Shown: positions 1 through 8,685 of the stretch, piece after piece
Position numbering within the stretch: the stretch's first letter is position 1
How the letters are laid out: each line of letters opens with the position of its first letter
Source of the DNA: Catenovulum agarivorans DS-2
Lineage (GTDB): Bacteria; Pseudomonadota; Gammaproteobacteria; Enterobacterales; Alteromonadaceae
Assembly: GCF_000568405.1 (NCBI RefSeq)
Contig: NZ_ARZY01000032.1
Coordinates: 1 to 50,280 of the forward strand
Length of the DNA stretch: 50,280 nucleotides
Direction: 5' to 3'
Notes under the pieces: generated by a model
What the model saw: the letters and a program-made list of their open reading frames with translations, nothing else
What the model was told of the DNA's origin: nothing
The model's database searches: none
Program-made: the position numbers and the translations under genes

Positions 1-44
1 GAAAAGTGTCCGGCTGGAGTTGACCAGAACATTATACCGAGCTT

Positions 45-536
45 TCACTTGCCAAAAACAAACTTAAGTAGCAATGCAAACGTCCAGCAAGTAACAAAAG
101 TCACCGCATAAACATATTTGTTGGACTGACTTTTTTCTCCTGCTGCTTGGCCTACTAAAGCCATTAGTCTGGCTTTTTCGCTATATAAAATCGCTAATAT
201 CATCAGAAGTAAAACCCCATTCACATAAGGTGTGCCTTGCCAACCAAGCGAAATTGGAATTATGGTTATGCTTAAGTGCATGGGCAATAACATGAGTGAC
301 GCGACCAATCTGAATTTATTAAAAAATAGCAGCAAACCAACTAGCAGCTGAGAGACTGCTATAAAATAACCAAACAAGGCCAGTTGGTATTTGCTGAGTT
401 CGTCTATTAACCAGACTGGGCCTATTATATTTGGGAAGTCTGGTACAAGTTTACTCATACCAGCTGAAAAATAGATAACTGCCAGTAATACTTGAAAGCT
501 GGTGATCAGCGATTTGGCTATATCCTTGTTCACCAT
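45..536 (-). CDS. DoxX-like integral membrane protein
   Basis: A 163-residue, very hydrophobic protein with about four membrane segments (near residues 10-30, 50-75, 78-120 and 142-160). The first helix carries an FSAGMSKL motif of the kind seen in DoxX/MauE-like proteins. The family sits in the inner membrane and is loosely linked to redox or respiratory functions. No substrate can be read from the sequence. The ATG is preceded by AAGGTGA at a rather long spacing. It is the last gene of a minus-strand run that starts with the RND adaptor, 33 bp downstream of a small membrane gene, so it is probably co-transcribed with the efflux pump. The family assignment is moderate and the function unknown. 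Confidence 0.6.
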   Translation of the reverse strand: MVNKDIAKSLITSFQVLLAVIYFSAGMSKLVPDFPNIIGPVWLIDELSKYQLALFGYFIAVSQLLVGLLLFFNKFRLVASLMLLPMHLSITIIPISLGWQGTPYVNGVLLLMILAILYSEKARLMALVGQAAGEKSQSNKYVYAVTFVTCWTFALLLKFVFGK

Positions 537-569
537 AATGAACTTTCACCTTGTATGTTTGCTATTTTT

Positions 570-839
570 CTAACTTTGGTTGTGGATTAGCGACTTTTTG
601 TATCTTCTTTCTGCAATGTGCCACATTAATACACCAAAGCAGATACCTGCAATAGGCCAGATAAGATAGTGGCCAATCGCAGCTTGTGTTGTAAAACCAT
701 GTAGAAACGGTTCATTTATAAACGCCATTAAAATAAACATGGGCAATCCATAAAATAACAAGCCAAATTTACAGATAAAATGCCATTTTCCTTGTTTTCG
801 GATGTCTTTCCACGCGGCTATTGTTTTATCTTGCGTCAT
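570..839 (-). CDS. Small two-helix membrane protein, unknown function
   Basis: An 89-residue protein with a charged N-terminus (MTQDKT..., KDIRKQGKW) and two hydrophobic segments (about residues 28-46 and 56-75), ending in a basic tail. I do not recognise a named family. I start it at the ATG at 839, which follows a purine-rich AAGAAGAAGAG stretch. An in-frame GTG at 860 would add seven residues (96 aa) and cannot be excluded. It lies 27 bp after the RND permease stop and 33 bp before the DoxX-like gene, so it looks like an accessory member of the pump operon. Confidence 0.6.
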   Translation of the reverse strand: MTQDKTIAAWKDIRKQGKWHFICKFGLLFYGLPMFILMAFINEPFLHGFTTQAAIGHYLIWPIAGICFGVLMWHIAERRYKKSLIHNQS

Positions 840-866
840 GCTCTTCTTCTTTAGTTCCACTTTAAT

Positions 867-3800
867 TTATTGCCTTTCTAATTCTTGCTGTTGGGGCTGA
901 TTGCTGAATATAGTAATAAGTTTTTTAAACAGACCTTTTAGCCAAACATGGGTTTTATAGCTTTGCCAATATAGGGTTGGCACAAATATTAAAGTCACTA
1001 CTGAGGCAAATAATACCCCAAATGATAAAGCGACCACCATAGGGATCAAAAACTGCGCTTGGTTGCTTTTTTCAAACAGTATAGGCAATAAACCTACAAA
1101 GGTGGTGAGCGATGTTAATACTATGGCGCGAAATCTATCAACACCTGCTTGCACCACGGCTTGTTTTACCTCTACCCCTTGGGCGATTAAGTCTTTTAAG
1201 CGCGAGAGTAAAACTAGGTTGTCATTTACTACGACACCGGCGCAGGCTAAAAAGCCAAAAAATGACATCATACTAATGTCTAAGCCCAACAATAAATGTC
1301 CCCAAACTGCGCCCATAAAGCCAAACGGCACGGCAGTTAACACTAATAATGGTTCCCAGTACGAGCGAAATACAATGGCCATTAAGGCATAAGCTATGGC
1401 TAGTGCAATCATTAAGTTGGTTTGCAAACCTTGGGTGAAAGCTTGTTGGGCGCGTAAGTTGCCATCGGTACTTAAATTAATCCCTATATGTTTAAGTTGC
1501 CATTGTGGTAAGTAGTCTTGCAACATTTGTTCAACTGTGGCGTTGGCGTCAAACCCTTCTTGAATGTCTGCGGTTATGGCTATGTTACGGCGTCTGTCTA
1601 CTCTATCAATTTGGCTAAAACCTGGAATTAATTTAACGTCAGCCACGGTTTCAATTGGTACTTGGTAACCTTGAGGGTTGCGAATACGCATGGAGAATAT
1701 TTCTTCTAAACTACGACGATGCGATTCAGGAAATTTAAGCATTACTCGTACGTCTTCTTTACCACGAGGTATGCGTTGTACCTCTTCGCCATAAATTGCT
1801 TGGCGCACTTGCCTTGCTATCATCGCAAGGTCTATGCCCAGTGTTTCAGCATGCGGTTTTAACGACAGTTCTACTTCAACTTTTTCTGATTCTAAACTTG
1901 AACGTACATTATGCACGCCTGGGTAACTCGCCAATACTTTAGATACATCGTCTACAGCTGCTTGTTGGCTTGCTAGGTCGTTGGCTGCTATGTTCATATT
2001 CAAGAAAATGTCTGATTGGTTGCCACCAAAACTAAAAGCGAGTGAGTAGCTTTTTGCTTCTGGCAGCGGGCCTATCATATCTTGTAACTTGGCCGAAACC
2101 TCGTGCACAGGTATAACGTTTCTTTCGGGGATTTCTAATCCTACAAATACGTTGGCATTGCCTGTAACTACATTGGTTTTTATTTCGGTTACAAATGGAA
2201 TTTGATCGTTTTGCGCTAAAAATTCTTCGTCTTTACTGAGCTCTTGAACTACTTGTTCTATGTGGTTGGCTATACGGACGGCTTCGCTATAGGGCGCACC
2301 TTCTGGTAATCCTACATTTACTGAAATAAAGGTTTGTGGAATGTTTGGGAAAAAGGTGGTGTTTAACCATCCACCAATATAGGTTGCCACACTTAAAGCG
2401 CAAGCCATGATAAAAGCCATTAATGTGGCTGAGCTTTGTTGCACCATGCTGGTTAATTTTTTGCCGTAGGTGTTTTGCGCAAAGTGTTCCATTTTGTCGG
2501 CAAACTTTTGGCGGCTATTTTGTAATTTTGCGAGTGGGGCAAAACTGGCAGTTTTTTCTGGTTTTAAATGGGCCAAATGCGCTGGCAGTATTAATAAACA
2601 CTCAACCAGCGAGAATATTAAGCTTAAAGTAACCACAAAAAATATAGAGTGGGTGAATGGCTCAACATCCATAGGCACAAACAGCATAGGGGCAAATAAA
2701 ATAATTGTGGTTAATACTGCCAATACCACAGGTTTTAATACTAGCTGGCTGCCAATAATGGCGGCATCTAATCTATTGTTGCTATTGTTTTTTTGTTGCG
2801 CGTATATGGCTTCACCCACCACAATAGCGTCGTCTACCACAATGCCAAGCACAACTAAAAATGCAAACATTGAGAACATGTTTATGGTTACATCAACATA
2901 GGTTAATAACCAAATTGCCCCAGCAAATGCGGTTGCTATGCCAACACATACCCAAAGTGCTAATGCTGGGCGTAAAAATAATACGAGTATAATAAATACC
3001 AGTATTAACCCGCCTAATGCGTTGTCGGTTAATAATACCAGGCGGCTGTCGAACAGCTCTTTCATTTCGTAGTTGATGTCAATTTGCATGCCTGCAGGTA
3101 GATTTTTTTGTAAATCGAGTAGGTAGTTACGTGCGTTTAATGTACCAGCGAATAGGTCTGGGTCGTCGCTGATCATTACTTGAAAATCAACTGCTTTTAC
3201 CCCGTTAAACTTCACCGACATATCTTGTTCAACAAAACCGTCTGTTACTTGGGCAACATCACCTAAACGTATTTCGCGGCCAAAATTGTCAGACTTAACC
3301 ACTATGTCGGCAAAGTCTGCTGCGCTATAAGCTTGGTTACGTGTTTGAATTTGAATGTTACCAACCGATGATTTTATCGTACCTGCAGGTAAATTCATTG
3401 AGGCGTTGCGAATGGCTTGCGCTATTTGGTCGAAAGTTAAGTTGTATTTTCGTAGCTGGTATTCAGATAATTCAATGCTGACTTCATCTGATTTAGTGCC
3501 GGTATAGTTAACGGTCGACACACCTTCTAGCAGCGCCATTTCATCGGCTATTTGTTGTGCTTTTGCTTTCATTAATTTGTCGTCAGCATTGCCCGACAAG
3601 GTGAAAAACATTAAGGGTACACGGTAAATTTGCTGGCTAATAATCGGCCGTTCGGTATTACCCGGAAAGGTGTTAATCGCATCTACGCGCAGTTTTATGT
3701 CGGCCAGTGCATCTTTTATCGGGTAACCTTCAATAATTTCGACAGACACATTGGCACTACCGTTATAGGCATTTGAACGAATTTGAAAAATACCGGGTAA

Positions 3801-4022
3801 ATCGGCAATGGCTTCTTCTATGCGGGTAACAATTTGTTGTTCAACTTCTCGTGGCCCTGCACCTAAGTAGGCCATGTTAATGTTGACTATGTTGGTTTCG
3901 GTTGCCGGAAACACTTCTTTTTCAACTTCTTCTACACCGTATATACCACCAATGAAAATTGTGAGCATTAATAGGTTGGCAGCTACCGAGTTTCTGGCAA
4001 ACCATGCAATTATTGAATTCAT
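867..4022 (-). CDS. RND-family efflux permease (AcrB/MexB-like)
   Basis: A 1051-residue inner-membrane proton-driven exporter of the AcrB/HAE type. It has one N-terminal helix, a large periplasmic loop, a helix bundle near residues 335-480, a second periplasmic loop and a final bundle near 860-1020. The TM4 motif LGIVVDDAIVVGE carries the adjacent aspartates that relay protons, and a related VVVNDNLVLL segment lies in the second half. The length is normal for the family. It starts 12 bp after the adaptor gene, so the two are co-transcribed. No TolC-type outer-membrane gene is nearby, so the pump must borrow one. The substrate cannot be inferred. Confidence 0.93.
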   Translation of the reverse strand: MNSIIAWFARNSVAANLLMLTIFIGGIYGVEEVEKEVFPATETNIVNINMAYLGAGPREVEQQIVTRIEEAIADLPGIFQIRSNAYNGSANVSVEIIEGYPIKDALADIKLRVDAINTFPGNTERPIISQQIYRVPLMFFTLSGNADDKLMKAKAQQIADEMALLEGVSTVNYTGTKSDEVSIELSEYQLRKYNLTFDQIAQAIRNASMNLPAGTIKSSVGNIQIQTRNQAYSAADFADIVVKSDNFGREIRLGDVAQVTDGFVEQDMSVKFNGVKAVDFQVMISDDPDLFAGTLNARNYLLDLQKNLPAGMQIDINYEMKELFDSRLVLLTDNALGGLILVFIILVLFLRPALALWVCVGIATAFAGAIWLLTYVDVTINMFSMFAFLVVLGIVVDDAIVVGEAIYAQQKNNSNNRLDAAIIGSQLVLKPVVLAVLTTIILFAPMLFVPMDVEPFTHSIFFVVTLSLIFSLVECLLILPAHLAHLKPEKTASFAPLAKLQNSRQKFADKMEHFAQNTYGKKLTSMVQQSSATLMAFIMACALSVATYIGGWLNTTFFPNIPQTFISVNVGLPEGAPYSEAVRIANHIEQVVQELSKDEEFLAQNDQIPFVTEIKTNVVTGNANVFVGLEIPERNVIPVHEVSAKLQDMIGPLPEAKSYSLAFSFGGNQSDIFLNMNIAANDLASQQAAVDDVSKVLASYPGVHNVRSSLESEKVEVELSLKPHAETLGIDLAMIARQVRQAIYGEEVQRIPRGKEDVRVMLKFPESHRRSLEEIFSMRIRNPQGYQVPIETVADVKLIPGFSQIDRVDRRRNIAITADIQEGFDANATVEQMLQDYLPQWQLKHIGINLSTDGNLRAQQAFTQGLQTNLMIALAIAYALMAIVFRSYWEPLLVLTAVPFGFMGAVWGHLLLGLDISMMSFFGFLACAGVVVNDNLVLLSRLKDLIAQGVEVKQAVVQAGVDRFRAIVLTSLTTFVGLLPILFEKSNQAQFLIPMVVALSFGVLFASVVTLIFVPTLYWQSYKTHVWLKGLFKKLITIFSNQPQQQELERQ

Positions 4023-4034
4023 TTGGCTTTGCCT

Positions 4035-5219
4035 CTAATTGTTTTGTGCTATTTTTGTGGTTGACTCTACGTCTGTACCTGGCGACAGAAATCCAAGTTT
4101 GCTGATTATTACTTGGCTACCGTCGGTTAATTGCTTGCTGCTAATCCACACTTGCTCTGCGGTTTTGCCAACAACTGTCACCGTTTGTTGTTCTATTTGG
4201 CCATCTTGATTAATGATATAAATTTGGTTGCGTTTGAATAAGGCTTGTTTTGGTAGCTCAACCAATTGTTCAAGTGGTTTGCTGGTGATATTGCCATTTA
4301 CAAATAGGCCGACTAATAAGGGTAAGCCGTGTTGTGATTTTTGTGCCTTGTGTTCAACCGTTACAATTAAATCAAGCATGCGTGTGTTGTTGTCTATTGC
4401 GGCGGATATACGTTCTATTTTCCCGCTCCATTGGTGTTGCTGCCCAGCGTAAAAACTTTCTAGTTGAACCAGTTGTGCTGTTTGCTGTGCTTGTGTGCTG
4501 TTCGACAATTGAATAATTGAGTTATCTATTAATGCTGCTTGTTGTTCGGTTAATGGTAATTTTACTTGTACTTTACTGGTGTCAAAAATACTGGCCAGCG
4601 GTGCGCCTGGGCTAACAAATTGGCCTACACCAACTAAGGTGTGTTCTATTCTGCCGTCAAACGGTAAGGATATTTTAGTGCGGCTTAAATCTAATTTTGC
4701 TTTGTTTAAACTGGCTTGGGCTGCTGCGTACCTTGCTTGCGCTGCGCTTAATTGTGGCTCTCGTTTAAATAGGGCATTTGCTTCGGCACTGCCTAGCTCT
4801 TGCCATTGGCGCTGTGCTTCTTGGGCGAGTGCTTGTTCTGTTGCAAGTTGCATTTTAGCATCCGCCAATGACGCTTGTGCTTGGGCTAAAGCAAACTGGT
4901 AGTCGCTGTCATCTAATTCAATTAACACTTGGTTTTGTTGAAATGCACCACCGTCGGCAAAAGTATCGGCAACCTTGACTATTTTGCCACTCACTTGCGC
5001 CATAAGTTGTGAGCTACGAATGGGCTCTACCACGCCTTGGCTGCTAACCGTTACTTGTTGGGTGGCCTTTTCAACCACTATGGTTTCAACCTGTGTTTTT
5101 ACAACAGCTGTTTCGGCTGGTGGGGCTGGTTCTGGTTTAGGTTTGGCGGTTGCTACAAAAAAAATGATGATTGAACTAGGAATCAGTATTTTTAGTGTCA
5201 ATGGTATTTTGGCGAACAT
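4035..5219 (-). CDS. RND efflux periplasmic adaptor (membrane fusion protein)
   Basis: A 394-residue MFP/HlyD-type adaptor that bridges the RND permease to an outer-membrane channel. An N-terminal hydrophobic segment (about residues 9-24) without a clear lipobox is followed by a proline-rich linker (KPKPEPAPP). The split lipoyl/barrel-sandwich parts lie near 65-105 and 185-215, with an alanine/glutamine-rich alpha-hairpin between them (about 105-180, coiled-coil forming). A beta-barrel and membrane-proximal region follow. It is the first gene of the pump operon. A perfect 22-bp palindrome lies about 80-100 bp upstream of its ATG, suggesting control by a TetR-like repressor encoded elsewhere. 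Confidence 0.9.
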   Translation of the reverse strand: MFAKIPLTLKILIPSSIIIFFVATAKPKPEPAPPAETAVVKTQVETIVVEKATQQVTVSSQGVVEPIRSSQLMAQVSGKIVKVADTFADGGAFQQNQVLIELDDSDYQFALAQAQASLADAKMQLATEQALAQEAQRQWQELGSAEANALFKREPQLSAAQARYAAAQASLNKAKLDLSRTKISLPFDGRIEHTLVGVGQFVSPGAPLASIFDTSKVQVKLPLTEQQAALIDNSIIQLSNSTQAQQTAQLVQLESFYAGQQHQWSGKIERISAAIDNNTRMLDLIVTVEHKAQKSQHGLPLLVGLFVNGNITSKPLEQLVELPKQALFKRNQIYIINQDGQIEQQTVTVVGKTAEQVWISSKQLTDGSQVIISKLGFLSPGTDVESTTKIAQNN

Positions 5220-5296
5220 CTTAGCGGTGGCTCCTGCAGTAAAAGAAAGTCCTCAAGCTAATTTAACACTCTATTGTTGTTTGCTATACATTTTAA

Positions 5297-5318
5297 CAAA
5301 TGCATACGTATGCATTTG
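5297..5318. promoter_or_regulatory. 22-bp perfect palindrome, likely repressor operator of the RND pump
   Basis: The half-site CAAATGCATAC is followed directly by its exact reverse complement. It lies in the 234-bp divergent gap between the RND adaptor (start 5219, minus) and the GH16 gene (start 5454, plus). It is nearer the pump, about 78 bp from its ATG. Size and symmetry suit a TetR/AcrR-type operator, but no such regulator is encoded in the window. The rest of the gap is AT-rich, with no other clear motif. Confidence 0.55.
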
Positions 5319-5453
5319 TATGGTGAATAAAAGTCAAAGTCAGTTACCATCATGACTGTTTAAATATTAAATTTATTATTCACATATGATTAATAAAATG
5401 TAAAGATACTCATATTAGTTGCAATAAAATCTAATTTAAAAGGCGAGCAAAAT

Positions 5454-6776
5454 ATGAAAATAATGTCATATGCATCAGTATTGGTCGGCGCGAGTGTACT
5501 TGCCGGCTGCCAATTGACGAGTCAGAATGATAAATCACTTGTAAAACCACCGAGCAGCGAGTTGAGCACACCTGTTGGCTACCAGTGGCAGGTTATTGAC
5601 AATATGTCTGATGAGTTTGAAGGTTCGGAGCTTGATAAGCAAAAATGGCGTGATCACATCACCACTTGGAAGGGACGCCCGCCCGCGGAGTTTCTACCTA
5701 AAAACGTTGCGGTTGCCGATGGTAATTTATTGGTTAAAACTTCAACTCATCCAAACCCATCAGAAAAATATACCATGGCGGGTGGAGCTGTTTCAGGTAA
5801 ACATCAGGCGACATATGGTTATTTTGAAGCTAGAATTAAAGCGTCGAACACGCGAATGTCGACAACTTTTTGGTTGCATTCAGACAAACATGAAAATCAG
5901 CAACTTGGATGCGAACGAAAACACGCTATTGAAATTGACATTTTAGAGGCTATCGGTGGTTGGTATTCGTCTTTTTGGTCAAGCCAAATGCATTCAAATA
6001 CTCACTACAAATCTTATCAGTTAGATGAAACGGGTAAATGTGTGCGATCGCCATATCTGTCAAAAGGGGCGAAGCATCAGCACGATGCAAAATTGGCTGA
6101 CGACTATCACCTATTCGCAGCTTGGTGGGTAAACCCTAACTTAGTACATTTTTATTTTGACGGTCAATTGATGGGCACGGTAAATGTGGCTCACGACAAA
6201 GATCAAATACCTTTTAATGGGCCAATGTCATTGCGCATGGTTGCTGAGACCTACGACTGGCAAAAAAATATCGTACCTGCTGGTAAACCACATTATCCAA
6301 CTGCTCAAGAGCTAGATGATCCTAGTATTAATACTGCATATTATGATTTTGTTCGCAGTTATCAATTGACGCCCAAAGCGACAAATTTAATGAGTAATGC
6401 TGATTTTGAACAAGCTGATTTACAAAATTGGCAGCTACACAAAGCGGAGATCGCGCAAGGTTTAGGCATGAGCTATACCCATGATGCTGGATTGCATATT
6501 CGCGCGGGCGGGCAAGCAGAATATCAACTGCGTGGCATTAAAGATGGAAACTATCAGTTGTCTTTTTATGCTCGAACAGCGAAAGCCAACGCTGCAGCCA
6601 AAGTGGAAGTGATAGACGCCAACGGCAATGTAATGGCGCAACAGAGCTTAACTGCAAACCAGTTTACGCCTTATCAATTATCGCTAACAAACCTTCAAGC
6701 AGGTGGAAAAATTCGTTTTGTTGCCAGTAGCGGCAGTGCGGTTGCGATTGATACTTTGGCATTCGAGAAAAACTAG
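5454..6776 (+). CDS. GH16 endo-galactanase lipoprotein (beta-agarase/beta-porphyranase type) with C-terminal binding module
   Basis: A 440-residue secreted lipoprotein whose signal peptide ends in a VLAGC lipobox (Cys about 19). The GH16 domain covers roughly residues 45-305 and opens with DEFEGSELDKQKW, as in agarases and porphyranases. The catalytic motif is E160-I-D162-I-L-E165, the beta-bulge ExDxxE form found in agarases, porphyranases and kappa-carrageenases. E160 would be the nucleophile and E165 the acid/base. Residues about 311-440 form a CBM4/9-like beta-sandwich. It should cut galactan chains at the cell surface. Agarase versus porphyranase cannot be decided from sequence alone, but the neighbours (GH86, GH29, sulfatases, L-galactose genes) favour porphyran. 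A good ribosome site (AAGGCGAG) precedes the ATG, and the sulfatase gene follows after 9 bp. Confidence 0.88.
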   Translation: MKIMSYASVLVGASVLAGCQLTSQNDKSLVKPPSSELSTPVGYQWQVIDNMSDEFEGSELDKQKWRDHITTWKGRPPAEFLPKNVAVADGNLLVKTSTHPNPSEKYTMAGGAVSGKHQATYGYFEARIKASNTRMSTTFWLHSDKHENQQLGCERKHAIEIDILEAIGGWYSSFWSSQMHSNTHYKSYQLDETGKCVRSPYLSKGAKHQHDAKLADDYHLFAAWWVNPNLVHFYFDGQLMGTVNVAHDKDQIPFNGPMSLRMVAETYDWQKNIVPAGKPHYPTAQELDDPSINTAYYDFVRSYQLTPKATNLMSNADFEQADLQNWQLHKAEIAQGLGMSYTHDAGLHIRAGGQAEYQLRGIKDGNYQLSFYARTAKANAAAKVEVIDANGNVMAQQSLTANQFTPYQLSLTNLQAGGKIRFVASSGSAVAIDTLAFEKN

Positions 6777-6785
6777 GGGGGTGAT

Positions 6786-8597
6786 ATGCTAAGTTTTAAC
6801 AAGGTTTGGCTTGTATGTTTAACGAGCCTGCTGTTTGCTTGTCAATCGGCTGAAGAAACAGCTATTGCTATAGACAAAGCGCAAACTCAGACGAAGGCGC
6901 ATTCGAACCCGAATGTTGTGCTGATTCTAATTGATGATTTAAGTCACTATGGCGTAACAGCCTATGGTGCCAATAAATTACATAGTTATGATGGAGAATT
7001 CACCAACAAAGAATTCGCAACTCCAAATATAGATCAGTTGGCTAAAACAGGTGTGCGTTTTGACAACGCATTTGCTTATCCTATTTGTGAAAATACCCGA
7101 ATAGCATTGATGAGTGGTAAGGTTAACGATGCTAATTATTTGCAGCCGAAATCTCAGCATAGCTCGGATATTACCTTTGGTGATGCATTTAAAAAAGCAG
7201 GTTATACCACAGGGTTATTTGGTAAGTGGAAACAAACACGTGGCACTAAAGAAGTTGCCGGTAAAGATTATATTGCTGAATTTGGCTGGGATGACTATGC
7301 GGCCTTTGATGTCGTTACCGAAGGGCAAAGGTTTATTAACCCTAACCTAGTCATCAATGGTAAAGAGTACAATTATAATGGCCGCTCAGATGTGGACCCA
7401 GCAACAGGTCGCCGATGGTACGGACCTGATATTGTGAATCGCCATGCACTAGAATTCATTGATAATAACAAAGACAAACCGTTCTTCTTATATTACCCGA
7501 TGATTTTGGTTCATGATGATCACAAACCGACGCCTGATACTAAACCTAACAGCATCTTCGATAACTTTCCAGAAAACGCTGATTACAATAATACCCGTGG
7601 CGACGACAGAGAATATTTTCCTGACATGATCGAGTATATGGACAAGCTGATTGGTAAAGTGGTTAATAAATTAGAGCAAGCGGGTGTACGTGAAAACACC
7701 TTGATTGTCGTTATGGGCGATAATGCAACAAAAGAAACCTTCGGCCATATTCTACCTGACGGAACTATTTATCCTGGCCGCAAAGGTGGCAACGCCGACA
7801 ATGGCATACACGTACCACTTGTGGTTAATTTTCCAGGTGTAGTTCCAGCCAGCAACAATCATGACTATCGAAGTTATGATGGCTTAACCTATGTAACTGA
7901 CATATACCCAACTATTGCAGATGCTGCTGGCATTGAAATGCCAAATGCGGAGCAGGTTGAAGGCAAAAGCTTTTGGCCGCAAGCTATAGGTAAAAACAGC
8001 AATGAACATAGAGACTATATTTATGCGTGGTATATCGGTAACTCAAAATACACTTCAGATGAAGAGTTATTGCGGTATGCGTTTACCAAAGAGTTTAAGC
8101 GATATGCACCAGATAAATTTTTTCCAAAAGGACGGTTTTTTGATTTACGCTCAGACCCATTAGAAAGAGTCGGTGATGTGGTTGAAAAACGACGTTGGGG
8201 CGTTTTACGCTACAGTGGTTTGGATACAAATAATCTCACGGCTGAGCAACAACAGGCATATGATTATTTGGGCAAAGTATTAGATCAGCATCAAATGGTT
8301 CGCGTGACAGGGCTTAAACTTATCGCACCAAAAAACCAATTGTCTGTTGGCGATAGCATTCAATTGCAAGCGCAAGTGCTGCCTGAAAATGCAACTCGAA
8401 AAGGTGTTGTTTGGGAGAGTTCTGATCCTTCAGTAGCGACAGTTGATAAGTTTGGTCAATTGGTTGCACATAAAGCAGGACAAGTGACTGTTCGTATCTT
8501 CTCTTGGGACGATGCTTATCCTGTTAGCGCCAATCGTCAGCAAACCTATTATCGAAATGGAGTAACTGCCAGCAAAAGCTTTACCATCGGTCGTTAA
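6786..8597 (+). CDS. S1-type sulfatase lipoprotein with atypical active-site motif and C-terminal Big2 domain
   Basis: A 603-residue sulfatase exported with a lipobox-like signal (LLFAC, Cys about 19). It has the N-terminal metal-binding LIDDLSHYG and the late MGDN motif expected of arylsulfatase-fold enzymes. The formylglycine motif is C101-E-N-T-R105 instead of the usual C-x-P-S-R: the cysteine and arginine are kept, but the proline is replaced by Asn. Residues about 507-590 are an Ig-like Big2 domain (VLPENATRKGVVWESSDPS), unusual on a sulfatase. It lies 9 bp after the GH16 gene with a strong AGGGGGGTGA ribosome site, so both are co-translated. A role in removing sulfate from red-algal galactan (L-galactose-6-sulfate) is inferred from context. 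Confidence 0.85.
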   Translation: MLSFNKVWLVCLTSLLFACQSAEETAIAIDKAQTQTKAHSNPNVVLILIDDLSHYGVTAYGANKLHSYDGEFTNKEFATPNIDQLAKTGVRFDNAFAYPICENTRIALMSGKVNDANYLQPKSQHSSDITFGDAFKKAGYTTGLFGKWKQTRGTKEVAGKDYIAEFGWDDYAAFDVVTEGQRFINPNLVINGKEYNYNGRSDVDPATGRRWYGPDIVNRHALEFIDNNKDKPFFLYYPMILVHDDHKPTPDTKPNSIFDNFPENADYNNTRGDDREYFPDMIEYMDKLIGKVVNKLEQAGVRENTLIVVMGDNATKETFGHILPDGTIYPGRKGGNADNGIHVPLVVNFPGVVPASNNHDYRSYDGLTYVTDIYPTIADAAGIEMPNAEQVEGKSFWPQAIGKNSNEHRDYIYAWYIGNSKYTSDEELLRYAFTKEFKRYAPDKFFPKGRFFDLRSDPLERVGDVVEKRRWGVLRYSGLDTNNLTAEQQQAYDYLGKVLDQHQMVRVTGLKLIAPKNQLSVGDSIQLQAQVLPENATRKGVVWESSDPSVATVDKFGQLVAHKAGQVTVRIFSWDDAYPVSANRQQTYYRNGVTASKSFTIGR

Positions 8598-8633
8598 AGC
8601 TTCCAGTCAAAGTGAGCCACTAGGCAAAATTTA

Positions 8634-8666
8634 AAAGGTTAACTGCCGTTTGGGCAGTTAACCTTT
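8634..8666. terminator. Bidirectional rho-independent terminator
   Basis: A 14-bp perfect stem (AAAGGTTAACTGCC and its complement) with a 5-nt loop, flanked by A and T runs on either side. It sits between the convergent sulfatase and sodium/sugar symporter genes and can stop transcription from both. Confidence 0.85.
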
Positions 8667-8685
8667 AATTGCGGTAGTAAAAGCT

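Noticed and set aside
1-44. Possible insertion-sequence end at the window edge
   Set aside because: The GTGTCCGGCTGGAGTTGACC stretch looks like a terminal inverted repeat, but no transposase or partner repeat is visible within the window, so it cannot be supported.
2470-2901. 143-codon ORF antisense to the RND permease
   Set aside because: Low-complexity composition (Asn, Thr and Ser runs) that mirrors the opposite strand's helices. The RND frame is clearly the coding one.
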